Positions 42,390 to 50,865 of a stretch of DNA of 64,000 nt are shown in pieces; the stretch's first letter is position 1, and the number at the start of each line of letters is the position of its first letter. Under the pieces are notes generated by a model that was not told the DNA's origin, ran no database searches, and worked only from the letters and a program-made list of their open reading frames with translations. The position numbers and the translations under genes were made by a program. Origin of the DNA: Kibdelosporangium aridum (GTDB lineage: Bacteria > Actinomycetota > Actinomycetes > Mycobacteriales > Pseudonocardiaceae); assembly GCF_900176515.1 (NCBI RefSeq), contig NZ_FWXV01000001.1, positions 868,001 to 932,000 on the forward strand, read 5' to 3'.

Positions 42390-44003
42390 ATGACTGCTTT
42401 GCCAGCTGCTGTATCAACAGTAAAGCCGAGCAGTATGCCGTTCAACGCTGCGGAGTACCTGGTGGACAGGCACGTCAAGGCCGGTCGCGGCGAGCGCCTC
42501 GCGGTCGTGGCGCGCTCGGGCACCCTGACGTACCGCGAGCTGTCCGAGGAAGTGAAGCGCAGCGCCGCCGCGTTCCGCTCGATCGGTGTCCGGCCGGAGG
42601 AGCGCGTGATGCTCTGCATGGCCGACGACATCCAGCTGCTGGCAGGTATCCTGGGTGCGATGTACATCGGGGCGGTCCCGGTCCCGACGTCGACCATGTT
42701 CACCGGCGCCGAGCTGGGTAAGGTCCTTGCCGACTCGCGGGCCAGGGTCTTGTCGGTGTCGACCGAGTTCGCCGAGGCAGCACAGGCAGCCGTGGCGGCG
42801 GCGCCCGAAGTGACCGATGTCCTGCTGGACGGCGAGGTGCCGTTCACCGTTCGCCGGGGTGTGCGCGTCCAGCAGTGGCTGGACCTTGAGGGAGACATCC
42901 CGGCCAGGCCGTACGACACCTGGCAGGACTCACCGGCCCTCTGGCTGTACACCTCGGGCACCACCGGGTTGCCGAAAGCCGCTATGCACCGGCATTCCAG
43001 CATCCGGATGGTCGCCGAGGCATACGGCAAGGGTGTGCTGGACATGGGGCCGAATGACCGGTGCCTGTCCGTGGCCAAGCTGTTCTTCGCTTACGGGATC
43101 GGCAATTCGTGCTTCTTCCCGTTCGCGGTGGGTGCCAGTGTGATCCTTGAGCGGGCGCGGCCGACCCCGCAGGTCGTGGCCGAGCACGTCAAGTCCGAGC
43201 AGCCGACTCTTTTCTTCGCGGTGCCCACGTTCTACTCGGCGTTGCTGCACAGCGACATCCCCGACGACACGTTCGCCGGTGTCCGGCAAGGTGTCTCGGC
43301 GGGCGAGGCGCTCCCGCCCGTGCTGTACCAACGCATCCGTGACCGGTTCGGCCTTGAAGTTCTCGACGGGATCGGCTCGACCGAGGCGTTGCACATCTTC
43401 CTGTCCAACCGTCCCGGCGCGGTACACCCCGGCTCGTCGGGTGTCGCGGTTCCCGGCTACGACGTCGAGTTGCGCGACGAGCAGGGCGCGGTGATCACTG
43501 AGGCGGGCAAACCCGGCGACTTGTACTTGCGTGGATCCTCGGTGGCGTCGGGATATTGGTGCCGGGCGGAGACCACGCGTCAGGTGTTCCAAGGCGAATG
43601 GCTGCGCACGGGCGACACGTACATGCGCAACGAGGACGGCACGTACAGCTGTCTCGGACGCTCCAACGACATGCTCAAAGCCGGCGGGATCTGGGTTTCG
43701 CCCGCCGAGGTGGAGGAGCGGCTGCTTGAGCACCCGGCCGTGGCCGAGGTCGCCGTGGTCGCCGCACCCGACGCCGACGGACTCGACAAGCCGGTCGCCT
43801 GCGTGGTCCCAGTCGCCGGGGCCACGGTCGACGCCGATGAGCTGATCGCCTGGTGCCGCGAGGGCCTGGCATCGTTCAAGCGGCCGCGCGCGGTGGTCCA
43901 CGTCGAGGAGTTGCCGAAGACCGCGACCGGAAAAATCCGGCGCAATGTGTTGCGCGAGCACGTGTACGGAACGCTGACGACGGCTCCAGCCCATGCTCGT
44001 TGA
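42390..44003 (+). CDS. Benzoate-CoA ligase
   Basis: 537 residues; AAGGA 9 nt before the ATG. Adenylate-forming enzyme: AMP loop LYTSGTTGLPKAAMHRHSSI, LDGIGSTEALHIFLSN, GEWLRTGDTYMRN, and catalytic Lys in KTATGKIRRNVL. The N-terminus FNAAEYLVDRHVKAGRGERL and the FFAYGIGNSCFFPFAVGAS stretch are typical of the benzoate/4-hydroxybenzoate CoA-ligase branch (BclA/BadA type). It makes the benzoyl-CoA used by BoxB. The amidohydrolase overlaps its end by 11 nt. Exact aryl substrate not certain. Confidence 0.92.
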   Translation: MTALPAAVSTVKPSSMPFNAAEYLVDRHVKAGRGERLAVVARSGTLTYRELSEEVKRSAAAFRSIGVRPEERVMLCMADDIQLLAGILGAMYIGAVPVPTSTMFTGAELGKVLADSRARVLSVSTEFAEAAQAAVAAAPEVTDVLLDGEVPFTVRRGVRVQQWLDLEGDIPARPYDTWQDSPALWLYTSGTTGLPKAAMHRHSSIRMVAEAYGKGVLDMGPNDRCLSVAKLFFAYGIGNSCFFPFAVGASVILERARPTPQVVAEHVKSEQPTLFFAVPTFYSALLHSDIPDDTFAGVRQGVSAGEALPPVLYQRIRDRFGLEVLDGIGSTEALHIFLSNRPGAVHPGSSGVAVPGYDVELRDEQGAVITEAGKPGDLYLRGSSVASGYWCRAETTRQVFQGEWLRTGDTYMRNEDGTYSCLGRSNDMLKAGGIWVSPAEVEERLLEHPAVAEVAVVAAPDADGLDKPVACVVPVAGATVDADELIAWCREGLASFKRPRAVVHVEELPKTATGKIRRNVLREHVYGTLTTAPAHAR

Positions 44004-44829
44004 CGCGCACATGCACGTTCCTAGACTGTCCACACTGAAGCCGGCGTGGATGGAGTGGGCTGCCGAGTTCTCCCGCGGCTACGCGTGGCGCGACACGTAC
44101 GACGACTCCGGTGATCCGATTCCAGCGAAGCTCGATGCGTTGCTGGAAACCGAGGGTGTCGACCGAGCGCTGTTGTTCTGCGAGTACAGCCCACGCGCGA
44201 CGGGAATCCAGACCATCGAGGACCTGCTCCCGATCAGGGACCACAACCCGGACAGGTTCCGCCTGGTGGCCAACATCAACCCACACCTGCACCACCCCAT
44301 CGCGTCCGAAGTAGAACGACAGCTTGACCTAGGCGCGGTCGCGCTGAAGATCCACCCAGTGCACGCCGGGTTCTCACCCGACGACCCACAAATGCGCGCC
44401 GCGTACGCCGTATGCGTCGAACGTGGCGTGCCGGTGATCATCCATTCCGGAGTGTCCAGCTTTCCCGGATCGCAGTCCAAATACGGCAACCCGGAACTGA
44501 TGCTGGACGTGGTCGAGGAGTTCCCCGGCCTGAACTTCGTGTTCGCCCACGGCGGTCGAGGCTGGTGGTACGACACAGCGGCATTCCTCGCACTGGCCAA
44601 ACCCAACGTATGGCTCGACCTCGCAGGCCTGCCACCCAAGAAACTCCCCGAGTACTACGCCCGCTTCGACCTGACAAGACTCGCCACCAAGTGGATCTTC
44701 GGAACAGACTGGCCCGGCGTCCCCGGCATCAATCGCAACGCCGACGCCATCGCCGAGATCGGCCTGCCCAACGACGTCCTCGAAGGCGTCCTGTCCGGCA
44801 ACGCAACGAAGGTCTTCCCCGGCCTCTAG
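43993..44829 (+). CDS. Amidohydrolase-2 (ACMSD superfamily) hydrolase or decarboxylase
   Basis: 278 residues. The metal-binding opening MLVDAHMHVP, the KIHPVHAGFSPDDPQMRAAY lysine/His strand, PVIIHSGVSSFPG, FAHGGRGWWYD and the Asp of IFGTDWPGVPG are all present, so a metal-dependent TIM barrel hydrolase or decarboxylase is expected. It overlaps the CoA ligase and is probably the last gene of the box operon. It might deliver benzoate from a conjugate or carboxylated precursor, but no substrate can be read from the sequence. Ends in a 4-nt overlap with the convergent LivF gene. Confidence 0.9.
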   Translation: MLVDAHMHVPRLSTLKPAWMEWAAEFSRGYAWRDTYDDSGDPIPAKLDALLETEGVDRALLFCEYSPRATGIQTIEDLLPIRDHNPDRFRLVANINPHLHHPIASEVERQLDLGAVALKIHPVHAGFSPDDPQMRAAYAVCVERGVPVIIHSGVSSFPGSQSKYGNPELMLDVVEEFPGLNFVFAHGGRGWWYDTAAFLALAKPNVWLDLAGLPPKKLPEYYARFDLTRLATKWIFGTDWPGVPGINRNADAIAEIGLPNDVLEGVLSGNATKVFPGL

Positions 44830-45530
44830 GCTACGCCCAGCAATCGGTGGGCGGTGGTTGGGTCGGAGCGGAAGGATTCGGTGTCGGTTCGGTGGACTAT
44901 CACGCCGCGATCCATCACCGCGATCTCATCACACACCGAGAAAGCCAAGTGCAGGTCCTGTTCGACCAACAGCACGGCAACGCCTTCGGTTCGCATCCGG
45001 TGAATGACGTCCATGATGGACTCGATGATCGCGGGGGCGAGGCCGTCGGAAGGTTCGTCGAGCAGGACGAGGCGTGGGTTGGTCAGCAGGGCTCGGGCGA
45101 TGGCGAGCATTTGCTGTTCGCCGCCGGACAAGGAGCCTGCGGGTTGTCGGATGCGTTCGGCGAGCCGGGGGAGGAGTTCGAGTACCGTCTTGGTGGTCCA
45201 TGTGCCGGGTTGGGCGTGGCGGGTGGCGAGCTTGAGGTGTTCGCCGACTGTGAGAGGTGGCCAGACGCGGCGGCCTTGGGGGACAAGGGCGACGCCGGCG
45301 CGGGCGATCTTATGTGGACGGTGCGGCATCGGTGATCCGTCTAGGCGCACAGTTCCTGAACTCATCGGGACGAGGCCCATCAGCGTCATGATCAGGGTAG
45401 ACTTGCCGACACCGTTTCGGCCGAGCAGTCCGAGCGTCGCGCCTGCGTTCAGGGTTAGGTCGACGCCGTCGAGCACTGTGCTGCCTGCGTAGCCGGAGCG
45501 CAGCTGGTGGACTTCGAGCAGTGGGTTCAT
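44826..45530 (-). CDS. Branched-chain/aromatic ABC importer ATP-binding protein, LivF type
   Basis: 234 residues: Walker A GLLGRNGVGKSTLIMTLMGL, Q-loop VPQGRRVWPPLTV, signature GSLSGGEQQMLAIARAL, Walker B LVLLDEPSDGLAP, H-loop LLVEQDL. The RRVWPPLTVGEHL sequence is typical of LivF. Last gene of the five-gene importer operon (SBP-H-M-G-F), overlapping LivG by 4 nt. In this context the substrate is more likely benzoate or a related aromatic acid than an amino acid; that is inference. Confidence 0.93.
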   Translation of the reverse strand: MNPLLEVHQLRSGYAGSTVLDGVDLTLNAGATLGLLGRNGVGKSTLIMTLMGLVPMSSGTVRLDGSPMPHRPHKIARAGVALVPQGRRVWPPLTVGEHLKLATRHAQPGTWTTKTVLELLPRLAERIRQPAGSLSGGEQQMLAIARALLTNPRLVLLDEPSDGLAPAIIESIMDVIHRMRTEGVAVLLVEQDLHLAFSVCDEIAVMDRGVIVHRTDTESFRSDPTTAHRLLGVA

Positions 45531-46276
45531 CGGAACAACTCCTCCCGGCTGCCCGCACCAAGATAGGCCTGGCGCACTTCCTCGCTGGCCCGTACCTCGG
45601 ACGGTTCGCCCGAGAGCAGCACTCGCCCGAGGTTCAACACAGTCACGGTGTCCGCGAGCTCGAACACCAGGTCAAGGTCGTGCTCGACGAACAAAACCGT
45701 TATCTCCGAAGGCAAGCCCGCGATGAGTGTCACGAGCCTGGCCCGTTCGGCCGCGGACATCCCGGCCGCTGGTTCGTCGAGCAACAACAGCTTGGGCCTA
45801 CAGGCCAAGGCCAGAGCTACTTCTAGTTGCTTACGTTCGCCGTGTGACAACGAACTGACGGTCACTGATCCGCGGCTGGCCAGGCCCACTTGGTCAAGAA
45901 GCAGCGCGGCGCGGTCGTGGACTGACCGTTGCCTGCGTGGAAGCCAGGAGATCCGGCTCTCGTGCCGTTGCACTGCGAGCACGACGTTCTCTGCGGCCGA
46001 CATCGTGGGAAAGAGGCTGGCGTGCTGCAACGTCTGGCTGATGCCCAGGCGGCACCGCCGCACCTCGGATGCTTTCGTGACGTCCTGACCGGCTAGTTCG
46101 ACCCGGCCGCCGTCGCTTCGCAGCAGACCGGTGATCAGCTTGAACAGTGTGCTCTTGCCGGCGCCGTTCGGGCCGATCAGCGCGTGCCGGGCGCCGTCGG
46201 ACACAGCCAGCGAGACATCATCGACGGCTTTGAGGGCGCCGAACTGGCGGCGCAAACCGTGGCACTGCAGGGTCAT
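45527..46276 (-). CDS. Branched-chain/aromatic ABC importer ATP-binding protein, LivG type
   Basis: 249 residues from ATG 46276 overlapping the LivM stop. Walker A IGPNGAGKSTLFKLITGLLR, signature VSSLSHGERKQLEVALAL, Walker B LLLLDEPAAGMSAAERAR, switch His FVEHDLDLVF. The AGMS sequence after Walker B is usual for LivG. Works as a heterodimer with the LivF-type subunit. Confidence 0.95.
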   Translation of the reverse strand: MTLQCHGLRRQFGALKAVDDVSLAVSDGARHALIGPNGAGKSTLFKLITGLLRSDGGRVELAGQDVTKASEVRRCRLGISQTLQHASLFPTMSAAENVVLAVQRHESRISWLPRRQRSVHDRAALLLDQVGLASRGSVTVSSLSHGERKQLEVALALACRPKLLLLDEPAAGMSAAERARLVTLIAGLPSEITVLFVEHDLDLVFELADTVTVLNLGRVLLSGEPSEVRASEEVRQAYLGAGSREELFR

Positions 46277-47253
46277 TTGCGCCGCCTCCTCAAGATTCCC
46301 GCAGCGCCACGCGGCAGGACGTAGACAACGGCGATGAACACTATGCCGAGCAAGAGTGCGCCATGGCCGTCGAGACTGGGTCCGATCGCGTCTCGGATAA
46401 TTATCACGAGCGCTGCTCCGAGCACGGGTCCCCACAGTGTTCCGGCACCGCCGATGATCACCGCGAGCAATGCCAGCGCGGCCGTGGCGAAGCCGAGATC
46501 GGCGGGCGTGACGAGACGTTGTTGCGCCGCAAGCAAAGCACCGGCCATCCCCGCGATCGACCCAGCGAACACGAACACCGCGTACTTGTAGACCCGCGTC
46601 GGATAGCCCAGCGCGCGCATGCGAGGTTCGTTGTCGCGGATGCCTCGAAGCGCCGCCCCGAACGGCGACCTGCTGACGATCCAGACGATCACGAAGCCCA
46701 CAACGAAGGCCGCGAACACGTACCAGTAGATATAGCCCGCAAGCAGCAGCGGTTCACCGCCGGCACGGGCAGGCGGGATCCCGGCCATACCGTTGGCACC
46801 GCCGGTCGCGGTCTCCCAAGTCTGCGCGAGCTGATGCAGCAACTCGCCGATGGCAAGCGTGAGCATCAGAAAGAACACACCGTGAGCACGGACCGTGATC
46901 CACCCGGTGAGAGCGGCACCCAAAGCCCCAGCCACGGCACCGACAAGCAACGGGACCGGGATCGCGCTGGTGACGTTGATCGACACCCATCCGGCGGCGT
47001 ACGCACCGATGCCGAAGTACGCCGCATGTCCCAGCGACGGCAGACCGGAAACGCCTACCAACAAGTCCAAGCTCACCGCGAGCAAGCCGAACACGAGGAT
47101 CCGGCTCAACGTACTCGTAGCGAATGGCGCCAAGAACATGGGCGCCAACGCGAGAACCACCGCGACCAAAGCGAGAATCGCCGGAGTCAGCCAGCGTCGC
47201 TGGCGAGCGGTGACGGGCTCGACGGTCACGGGTGCCTCTGCTGTCCGAGTCAT
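46273..47253 (-). CDS. Branched-chain/aromatic ABC importer permease, LivM type
   Basis: 326 residues. About eight to nine membrane helices, including WLTPAILALVAVVLALAPMF, LVGVSGLPSLGHAAYFGIGA and VIIGGAGTLWGPVLGAALVI. The SLGHAAYFGIGAYA and GGAGTLWGPVLGA motifs are the LivM (BPD_transp_2) signatures; the latter couples to the ATPase. Coupled by 4-nt overlaps to both neighbours. Confidence 0.95.
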   Translation of the reverse strand: MTRTAEAPVTVEPVTARQRRWLTPAILALVAVVLALAPMFLAPFATSTLSRILVFGLLAVSLDLLVGVSGLPSLGHAAYFGIGAYAAGWVSINVTSAIPVPLLVGAVAGALGAALTGWITVRAHGVFFLMLTLAIGELLHQLAQTWETATGGANGMAGIPPARAGGEPLLLAGYIYWYVFAAFVVGFVIVWIVSRSPFGAALRGIRDNEPRMRALGYPTRVYKYAVFVFAGSIAGMAGALLAAQQRLVTPADLGFATAALALLAVIIGGAGTLWGPVLGAALVIIIRDAIGPSLDGHGALLLGIVFIAVVYVLPRGAAGILRRRRK

Positions 47254-48140
47254 GACCGCACCCCAACCTTGCCACCGAAGAGTCCTTGCGGCCTGAGCAC
47301 GAGCACCAAAGCCAACGCACCGAACAAGATGAACGAAGCGCCGTCGGGGAACAGCGTCCGCCCCAGCGAATCGATCTGACCGATGACCAGCGCGCCGAGC
47401 AACGCCCCGCGCACCGACCCGAGCCCGCCGATGACAACCACGACGAGCGCCAGGATCAGCACGGTCGAGTCAAGCCCTGGCCGAGCCCCGTAGATAGGTC
47501 CCCCCAAGACTCCGGCGACCGCCGCGAGCATCGAACCAACGGCGAAAACGCCAACGCGGATCAGCCGGTTGTCCACGCCTAGCGCGGCAACCATCTCCCG
47601 GTCGGCCACAGTCGCACGGACCAACGCACCGAGCGACGTCCGCTCGACGGTGAAGTACACGGCGATGGCCAGCACCAAGCCGATCCCGATCAACACCAGG
47701 CGGTACGTGGGATAAGCGGCACCGAGCACCGGCACGGAGTCGTCCAGACCTGGCGGCGCCCCGACGGGAAGCGGGTCGTCGCCGTACACCATCACGAGGA
47801 TCTCGGCGACGACCAACGTGACACCGAGCGTCAGCAGAGCTTGGTCAAGATGCGAGCGCTTGCGCAGCGGCTCAGTCATCGCCGACAGCAACCCACCGCC
47901 CAGCAACCCAAGGACAGCCGCAACGCCAAGTGCGCCAAGGAAACTGCCCCACGTGGCATCGCCACCGATCAGGGCGGCCCCAACGTACGCCCCGACAAGG
48001 AAGATCGCGCCGTGTGCCAGGTTCAGCACGTCCATCATGCCGAACACCAGCGAAAGCCCAACCGCCACGATGAACAGCAGGAACCCGATGGCGAACCCGT
48101 TGATGACGCCGACGAGGTTGGCGTCCAGCCACGCACCCAT
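47250..48140 (-). CDS. Branched-chain/aromatic ABC importer permease, LivH type
   Basis: 296 residues from ATG 48140; the longer open frame upstream overlaps the binding-protein gene antisense. Hydrophobic throughout: NGFAIGFLLFIVAVGLSLVF, MMDVLNLAHGAIFLVGAYVG, VVVVIGGLGSVRGALLGALV. The NLAHG and GGLGSVRGA motifs are LivH-typical. Starts 2 nt after the binding-protein stop. Confidence 0.95.
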   Translation of the reverse strand: MGAWLDANLVGVINGFAIGFLLFIVAVGLSLVFGMMDVLNLAHGAIFLVGAYVGAALIGGDATWGSFLGALGVAAVLGLLGGGLLSAMTEPLRKRSHLDQALLTLGVTLVVAEILVMVYGDDPLPVGAPPGLDDSVPVLGAAYPTYRLVLIGIGLVLAIAVYFTVERTSLGALVRATVADREMVAALGVDNRLIRVGVFAVGSMLAAVAGVLGGPIYGARPGLDSTVLILALVVVVIGGLGSVRGALLGALVIGQIDSLGRTLFPDGASFILFGALALVLVLRPQGLFGGKVGVRS

Positions 48141-48142
48141 GA

Positions 48143-49360
48143 TCAGCTGAACTGGCCGGTCGGGCCGAGGTCGGTGGTGATCGCGTTGACCAGCTTGCCG
48201 TCCTTGCGCTGCACGGTCCGCAAGTACATGTTCTGCTTGGGGTTCTGGTTCTCGAACGTCCACGGCCCGCGTGGACTCTCGTCAATGGACCCGATACTGC
48301 CCAGCGCCTTGGCAAGCGAGTCACCGTCCACAGCGTTCGCCGCTTTCAGCGCTCGGCTCAGCACGTTCGCGGAGTCCCATGCCTGCAAGGAGAAACAGCT
48401 CGGTGACTCGTTGTACTTGGCCCGGTACGCCTCGACGAACGCCTTGTTGGCCGGATTGTCGAGCTGATCGCTGTAGTGCAAGGAAGTCTGCACGCCCAAC
48501 GCGGCGTCGCCCTGCGCCTCAAGCACTTTTCCTTCGGTGAGGAAGCCGGAGCCGTAGAGCGGGATCGACCCGGCGAGCCCGAACTGCTGGTACTGCTTGA
48601 CGAACGCGATCGCCTCGGCGCCGGAGAAGAAGCAGAAGGTCGCCTTGGCCCCGGACGACCGGATCCCGGACAGGAACGGCTGGTAGTCAGTGGTGGTCGC
48701 GAAGGGTGGTTTCGCGCTGCCCGCGACGGTGCCGCCCGCGGCCTGGATCGCCTTGGTGAAGCCGTTCACGACCTCGGTTCCGGCCGCGTAGTCCGGGGCG
48801 ATGACGTAGACACTGTCCTGTTTCTTCTCCCTGCCAAGGTAGGTGCCGAGCACGGACGCCACTTGGGCGTTCTGGAAAGACGTTCGCCATACGTACGGGC
48901 TCAGCTTGGCCGGATCCGTGATGGCTGCGGCGCCCGCGTTCGAGACGAGCAGCAGCTTCTTCGCCTCGGCCACCAGAGGTGCCGAGCCCAACGCGGTCGC
49001 GGAGTTGACGATCCCCACGACGACGTTGACTCCGTCAGATTGCAGGACCTTCTGGACCGCGGGCACACCGGTCTGCGGGGTCTCACCTTCGTCGGCGGTG
49101 ACTGTGGTGACTGTGAAGTCGCCTAACTTGCCGCCGTTGCGCTCCAACCAGAGGTCCCAGCCGCGTTTGAGGTCCGTACCGAGTGCGGCGTACGTACCGG
49201 ATTGCGGAATGACCAGGCCGACCTTGACCGCTCCGCCACCACCGGAACCGCCACCGCCGCCGGGATTCTCGCTGAGTGAACTGCCGCATCCGGGCAGTGC
49301 GGTGGCCGCGCCGGCCGCGCCGAGCAAGCCGAGCACCTGTCGCCGTGAAAGTGCCGCCAT
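48143..49360 (-). CDS. Periplasmic-type binding lipoprotein of LivJ/amide family (Tat-exported)
   Basis: 405 residues from ATG 49360 (GAGGTC 6 nt upstream). The leader ALSRRQVLGLLGAAGAATAL ends in a lipobox PGCG after a Gly-rich linker; the SRRQVLG part is a Tat-like twin-Arg motif. Peripla_BP_6 domain: VKVGLVIPQSGTYAALGTDL, VNVVVGIVNSATALGSAPLV, YGSGFLTEGKVLEAQGD, FSLQAWDSANVLSRAL. First gene of the importer operon; perfect-looking -35/-10 elements precede it. The binding-pocket type is nearer to aromatic/short amide binders than to LivJ only by context. Confidence 0.92.
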   Translation of the reverse strand: MAALSRRQVLGLLGAAGAATALPGCGSSLSENPGGGGGSGGGGAVKVGLVIPQSGTYAALGTDLKRGWDLWLERNGGKLGDFTVTTVTADEGETPQTGVPAVQKVLQSDGVNVVVGIVNSATALGSAPLVAEAKKLLLVSNAGAAAITDPAKLSPYVWRTSFQNAQVASVLGTYLGREKKQDSVYVIAPDYAAGTEVVNGFTKAIQAAGGTVAGSAKPPFATTTDYQPFLSGIRSSGAKATFCFFSGAEAIAFVKQYQQFGLAGSIPLYGSGFLTEGKVLEAQGDAALGVQTSLHYSDQLDNPANKAFVEAYRAKYNESPSCFSLQAWDSANVLSRALKAANAVDGDSLAKALGSIGSIDESPRGPWTFENQNPKQNMYLRTVQRKDGKLVNAITTDLGPTGQFS

Positions 49361-49397
49361 CGCTGACCTCGATCCCGTCGGCCCCTGATTCGACAAG

Positions 49398-49426
49398 ATC
49401 CTGACGTTAACCCCAACTTGTGTCAA
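49398..49426 (-). promoter_or_regulatory. Promoter of importer operon
   Basis: On the minus strand: TTGACA (49426-49421), 17 nt, then CAGGAT (49403-49398). The -35 is the full housekeeping consensus and the -10 is near TAGGAT. Transcription would begin about 30 nt before the binding-protein ATG at 49360. Confidence 0.7.
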
Positions 49427-49507
49427 CAGTCACATCTCGCCCGAACGGAATCAAGCTACCCCTTGTCGATAACGCTGAAGTAGCAATAAAGGACGTGGGA
49501 TCATCGG

Positions 49508-50482
49508 TTAAATCGGCGTGGTCGCGTGCCACTGAGCCGCGAGTGCATCCAAAGATGTGCGCTTACCGTACAACCGGAATCTCGCTATCCCTCCGTCGGG
49601 GTGGCTCTCCAAACGGACGTACGCAACCTCATGGTCGGTCTCGATCCGCAACCGGTGCTCGGTGTCCGGTTGGACCTTGGTCTCGGGCAGCAGCGGGAAC
49701 CAGGATTTCCCATCGGTGGAACCTGAAAGAGCCACACGATCTGGCGAGTTGCCGCGGTAGTGCTTGGTCGAGATCTCCGCGACCACCGGCACCGCCGGGC
49801 AGGCAAGTTTGATGGCTGCCCAGTCGTGTGCGGGGGAGCGGCGGCGGGCGGTTTCCCAGCCGTCGGCCATGAACTGGGATTCGCCAGGTTGCAACATGTT
49901 CGACGGTGGGGAGAAGAAGCCGTCACTGCAGCCGACCACCTTGCCGCCGTTGCGCAGGGCCACGAGGTCGAACGGCACATCGGCGAGATCCCGCGGGTCG
50001 GGCACCACGTCGCCGAACACGCGGAGCCGGGCGACGCCGCCGTCGGGGAAGATGTTCAACCGTACGTGTGTGACTCGCCACGGAACGTCCACATCGAACA
50101 GGTTGTCCGAGCCGCCCTTCAACGGCGACACCGGCACGAGCGGGAACCACGAGGTGAGCTCGTCCGGTCCTGGATAGCCCTCGGCGCACGCACCTTCGAT
50201 CGAACAGGACTCCGGGTAGTTACCAAGGAAATGCGCGGTGTCAACATTGATGGACCGTACGACCCCGGCCGCCCCGAGCCGGAGCAGTACCCAGTCGTGG
50301 CCGTCGGTCCGGCCGAACCGGCGGCGGGTTTCCCAGCCGTCGTACTGCTGGCCCTTGGGGGTGAAGGTGTGCGGCTGGAACGTGGCCGGCGCCGGGTTGA
50401 GCAGGTTTTCCTTGTCGGCGAAGAACTCGTCGCTCGCCGCCATGACCGTGCCGTTCGCCGTGAGCTCTGTGAGGTCAGACAT
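49508..50482 (-). CDS. alc: Allantoicase
   Basis: 324 residues; AAAGGGA before the ATG. Two repeated allantoicase domains are visible: the first has GQQYDGWETRRRFGRTDGHD and FLGNYPESCSIEGA with HVRLNIFPDGGVARLRVFGD; the second has FMADGWETARRRSPAHDWAA and YVRLESHPDGGIARFRLYGK. It hydrolyses allantoate to ureidoglycolate and urea. Last gene of the purine operon, overlapping the preceding gene by 8 nt. Allantoinase is not present nearby. Confidence 0.96.
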   Translation of the reverse strand: MSDLTELTANGTVMAASDEFFADKENLLNPAPATFQPHTFTPKGQQYDGWETRRRFGRTDGHDWVLLRLGAAGVVRSINVDTAHFLGNYPESCSIEGACAEGYPGPDELTSWFPLVPVSPLKGGSDNLFDVDVPWRVTHVRLNIFPDGGVARLRVFGDVVPDPRDLADVPFDLVALRNGGKVVGCSDGFFSPPSNMLQPGESQFMADGWETARRRSPAHDWAAIKLACPAVPVVAEISTKHYRGNSPDRVALSGSTDGKSWFPLLPETKVQPDTEHRLRIETDHEVAYVRLESHPDGGIARFRLYGKRTSLDALAAQWHATTPI

Positions 50483-50858
50483 CGGTCCCTTTCTTCGATC
50501 GGTACAACATCCAGTCGCCGTGCGCGGTGATGTCGACCAGCGCGCCGGAGTACCCGCGGCGCAGCAACATCGCGAACGAGCTGCTGCCGTCGGCCATCTC
50601 GATGACGCCTAGCTCCAACGCGGGCGGTTCGGCGGGCAGGAGCTTGTCCCGCAGGACATCCAGCGGTACGTCGTACAGCTCGCCAGCCACCGATGCGCCG
50701 CCGTGGGATACCGGATGCAGGGCCGGGCAGACGTCGTCCACCGAGTAGAACCGGTATTTCGGGGCGGTTCTCGTCGAGGCGATGAGTGGGGAGTCGTCCA
50801 GCAGATGGTGTAAGGGTCCGCCGCGCATCGCGCCGCCGTTGAGGAACATGTGCGCCAT
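50475..50858 (-). CDS. Allophanate-hydrolase C-terminal-like domain protein
   Basis: 127 residues. MFLNGGAMRGGPLHHLLDDS, PKYRFYSVDDVCPALHPVSH and GGASVAGELYDVPLDVLRDK resemble the C-terminal (cyclotransferase-like, AH_C) domain of allophanate hydrolase AtzF, here as a free protein without the amidase domain. In the large enzyme this domain decarboxylates N-carboxycarbamate. In this operon it could act on a ureido intermediate of allantoate breakdown; the link is inference. Starts 7 nt after the permease stop. Confidence 0.8.
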   Translation of the reverse strand: MAHMFLNGGAMRGGPLHHLLDDSPLIASTRTAPKYRFYSVDDVCPALHPVSHGGASVAGELYDVPLDVLRDKLLPAEPPALELGVIEMADGSSSFAMLLRRGYSGALVDITAHGDWMLYRSKKGTDV

Positions 50859-50865
50859 AGGTTTC

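Noticed and set aside
41421..44003. 860-residue frame spanning BoxB and the CoA ligase
   Set aside because: The first third is an out-of-frame reading of BoxB; only the last 537 residues are the real ligase, which has its own ATG and ribosome site.
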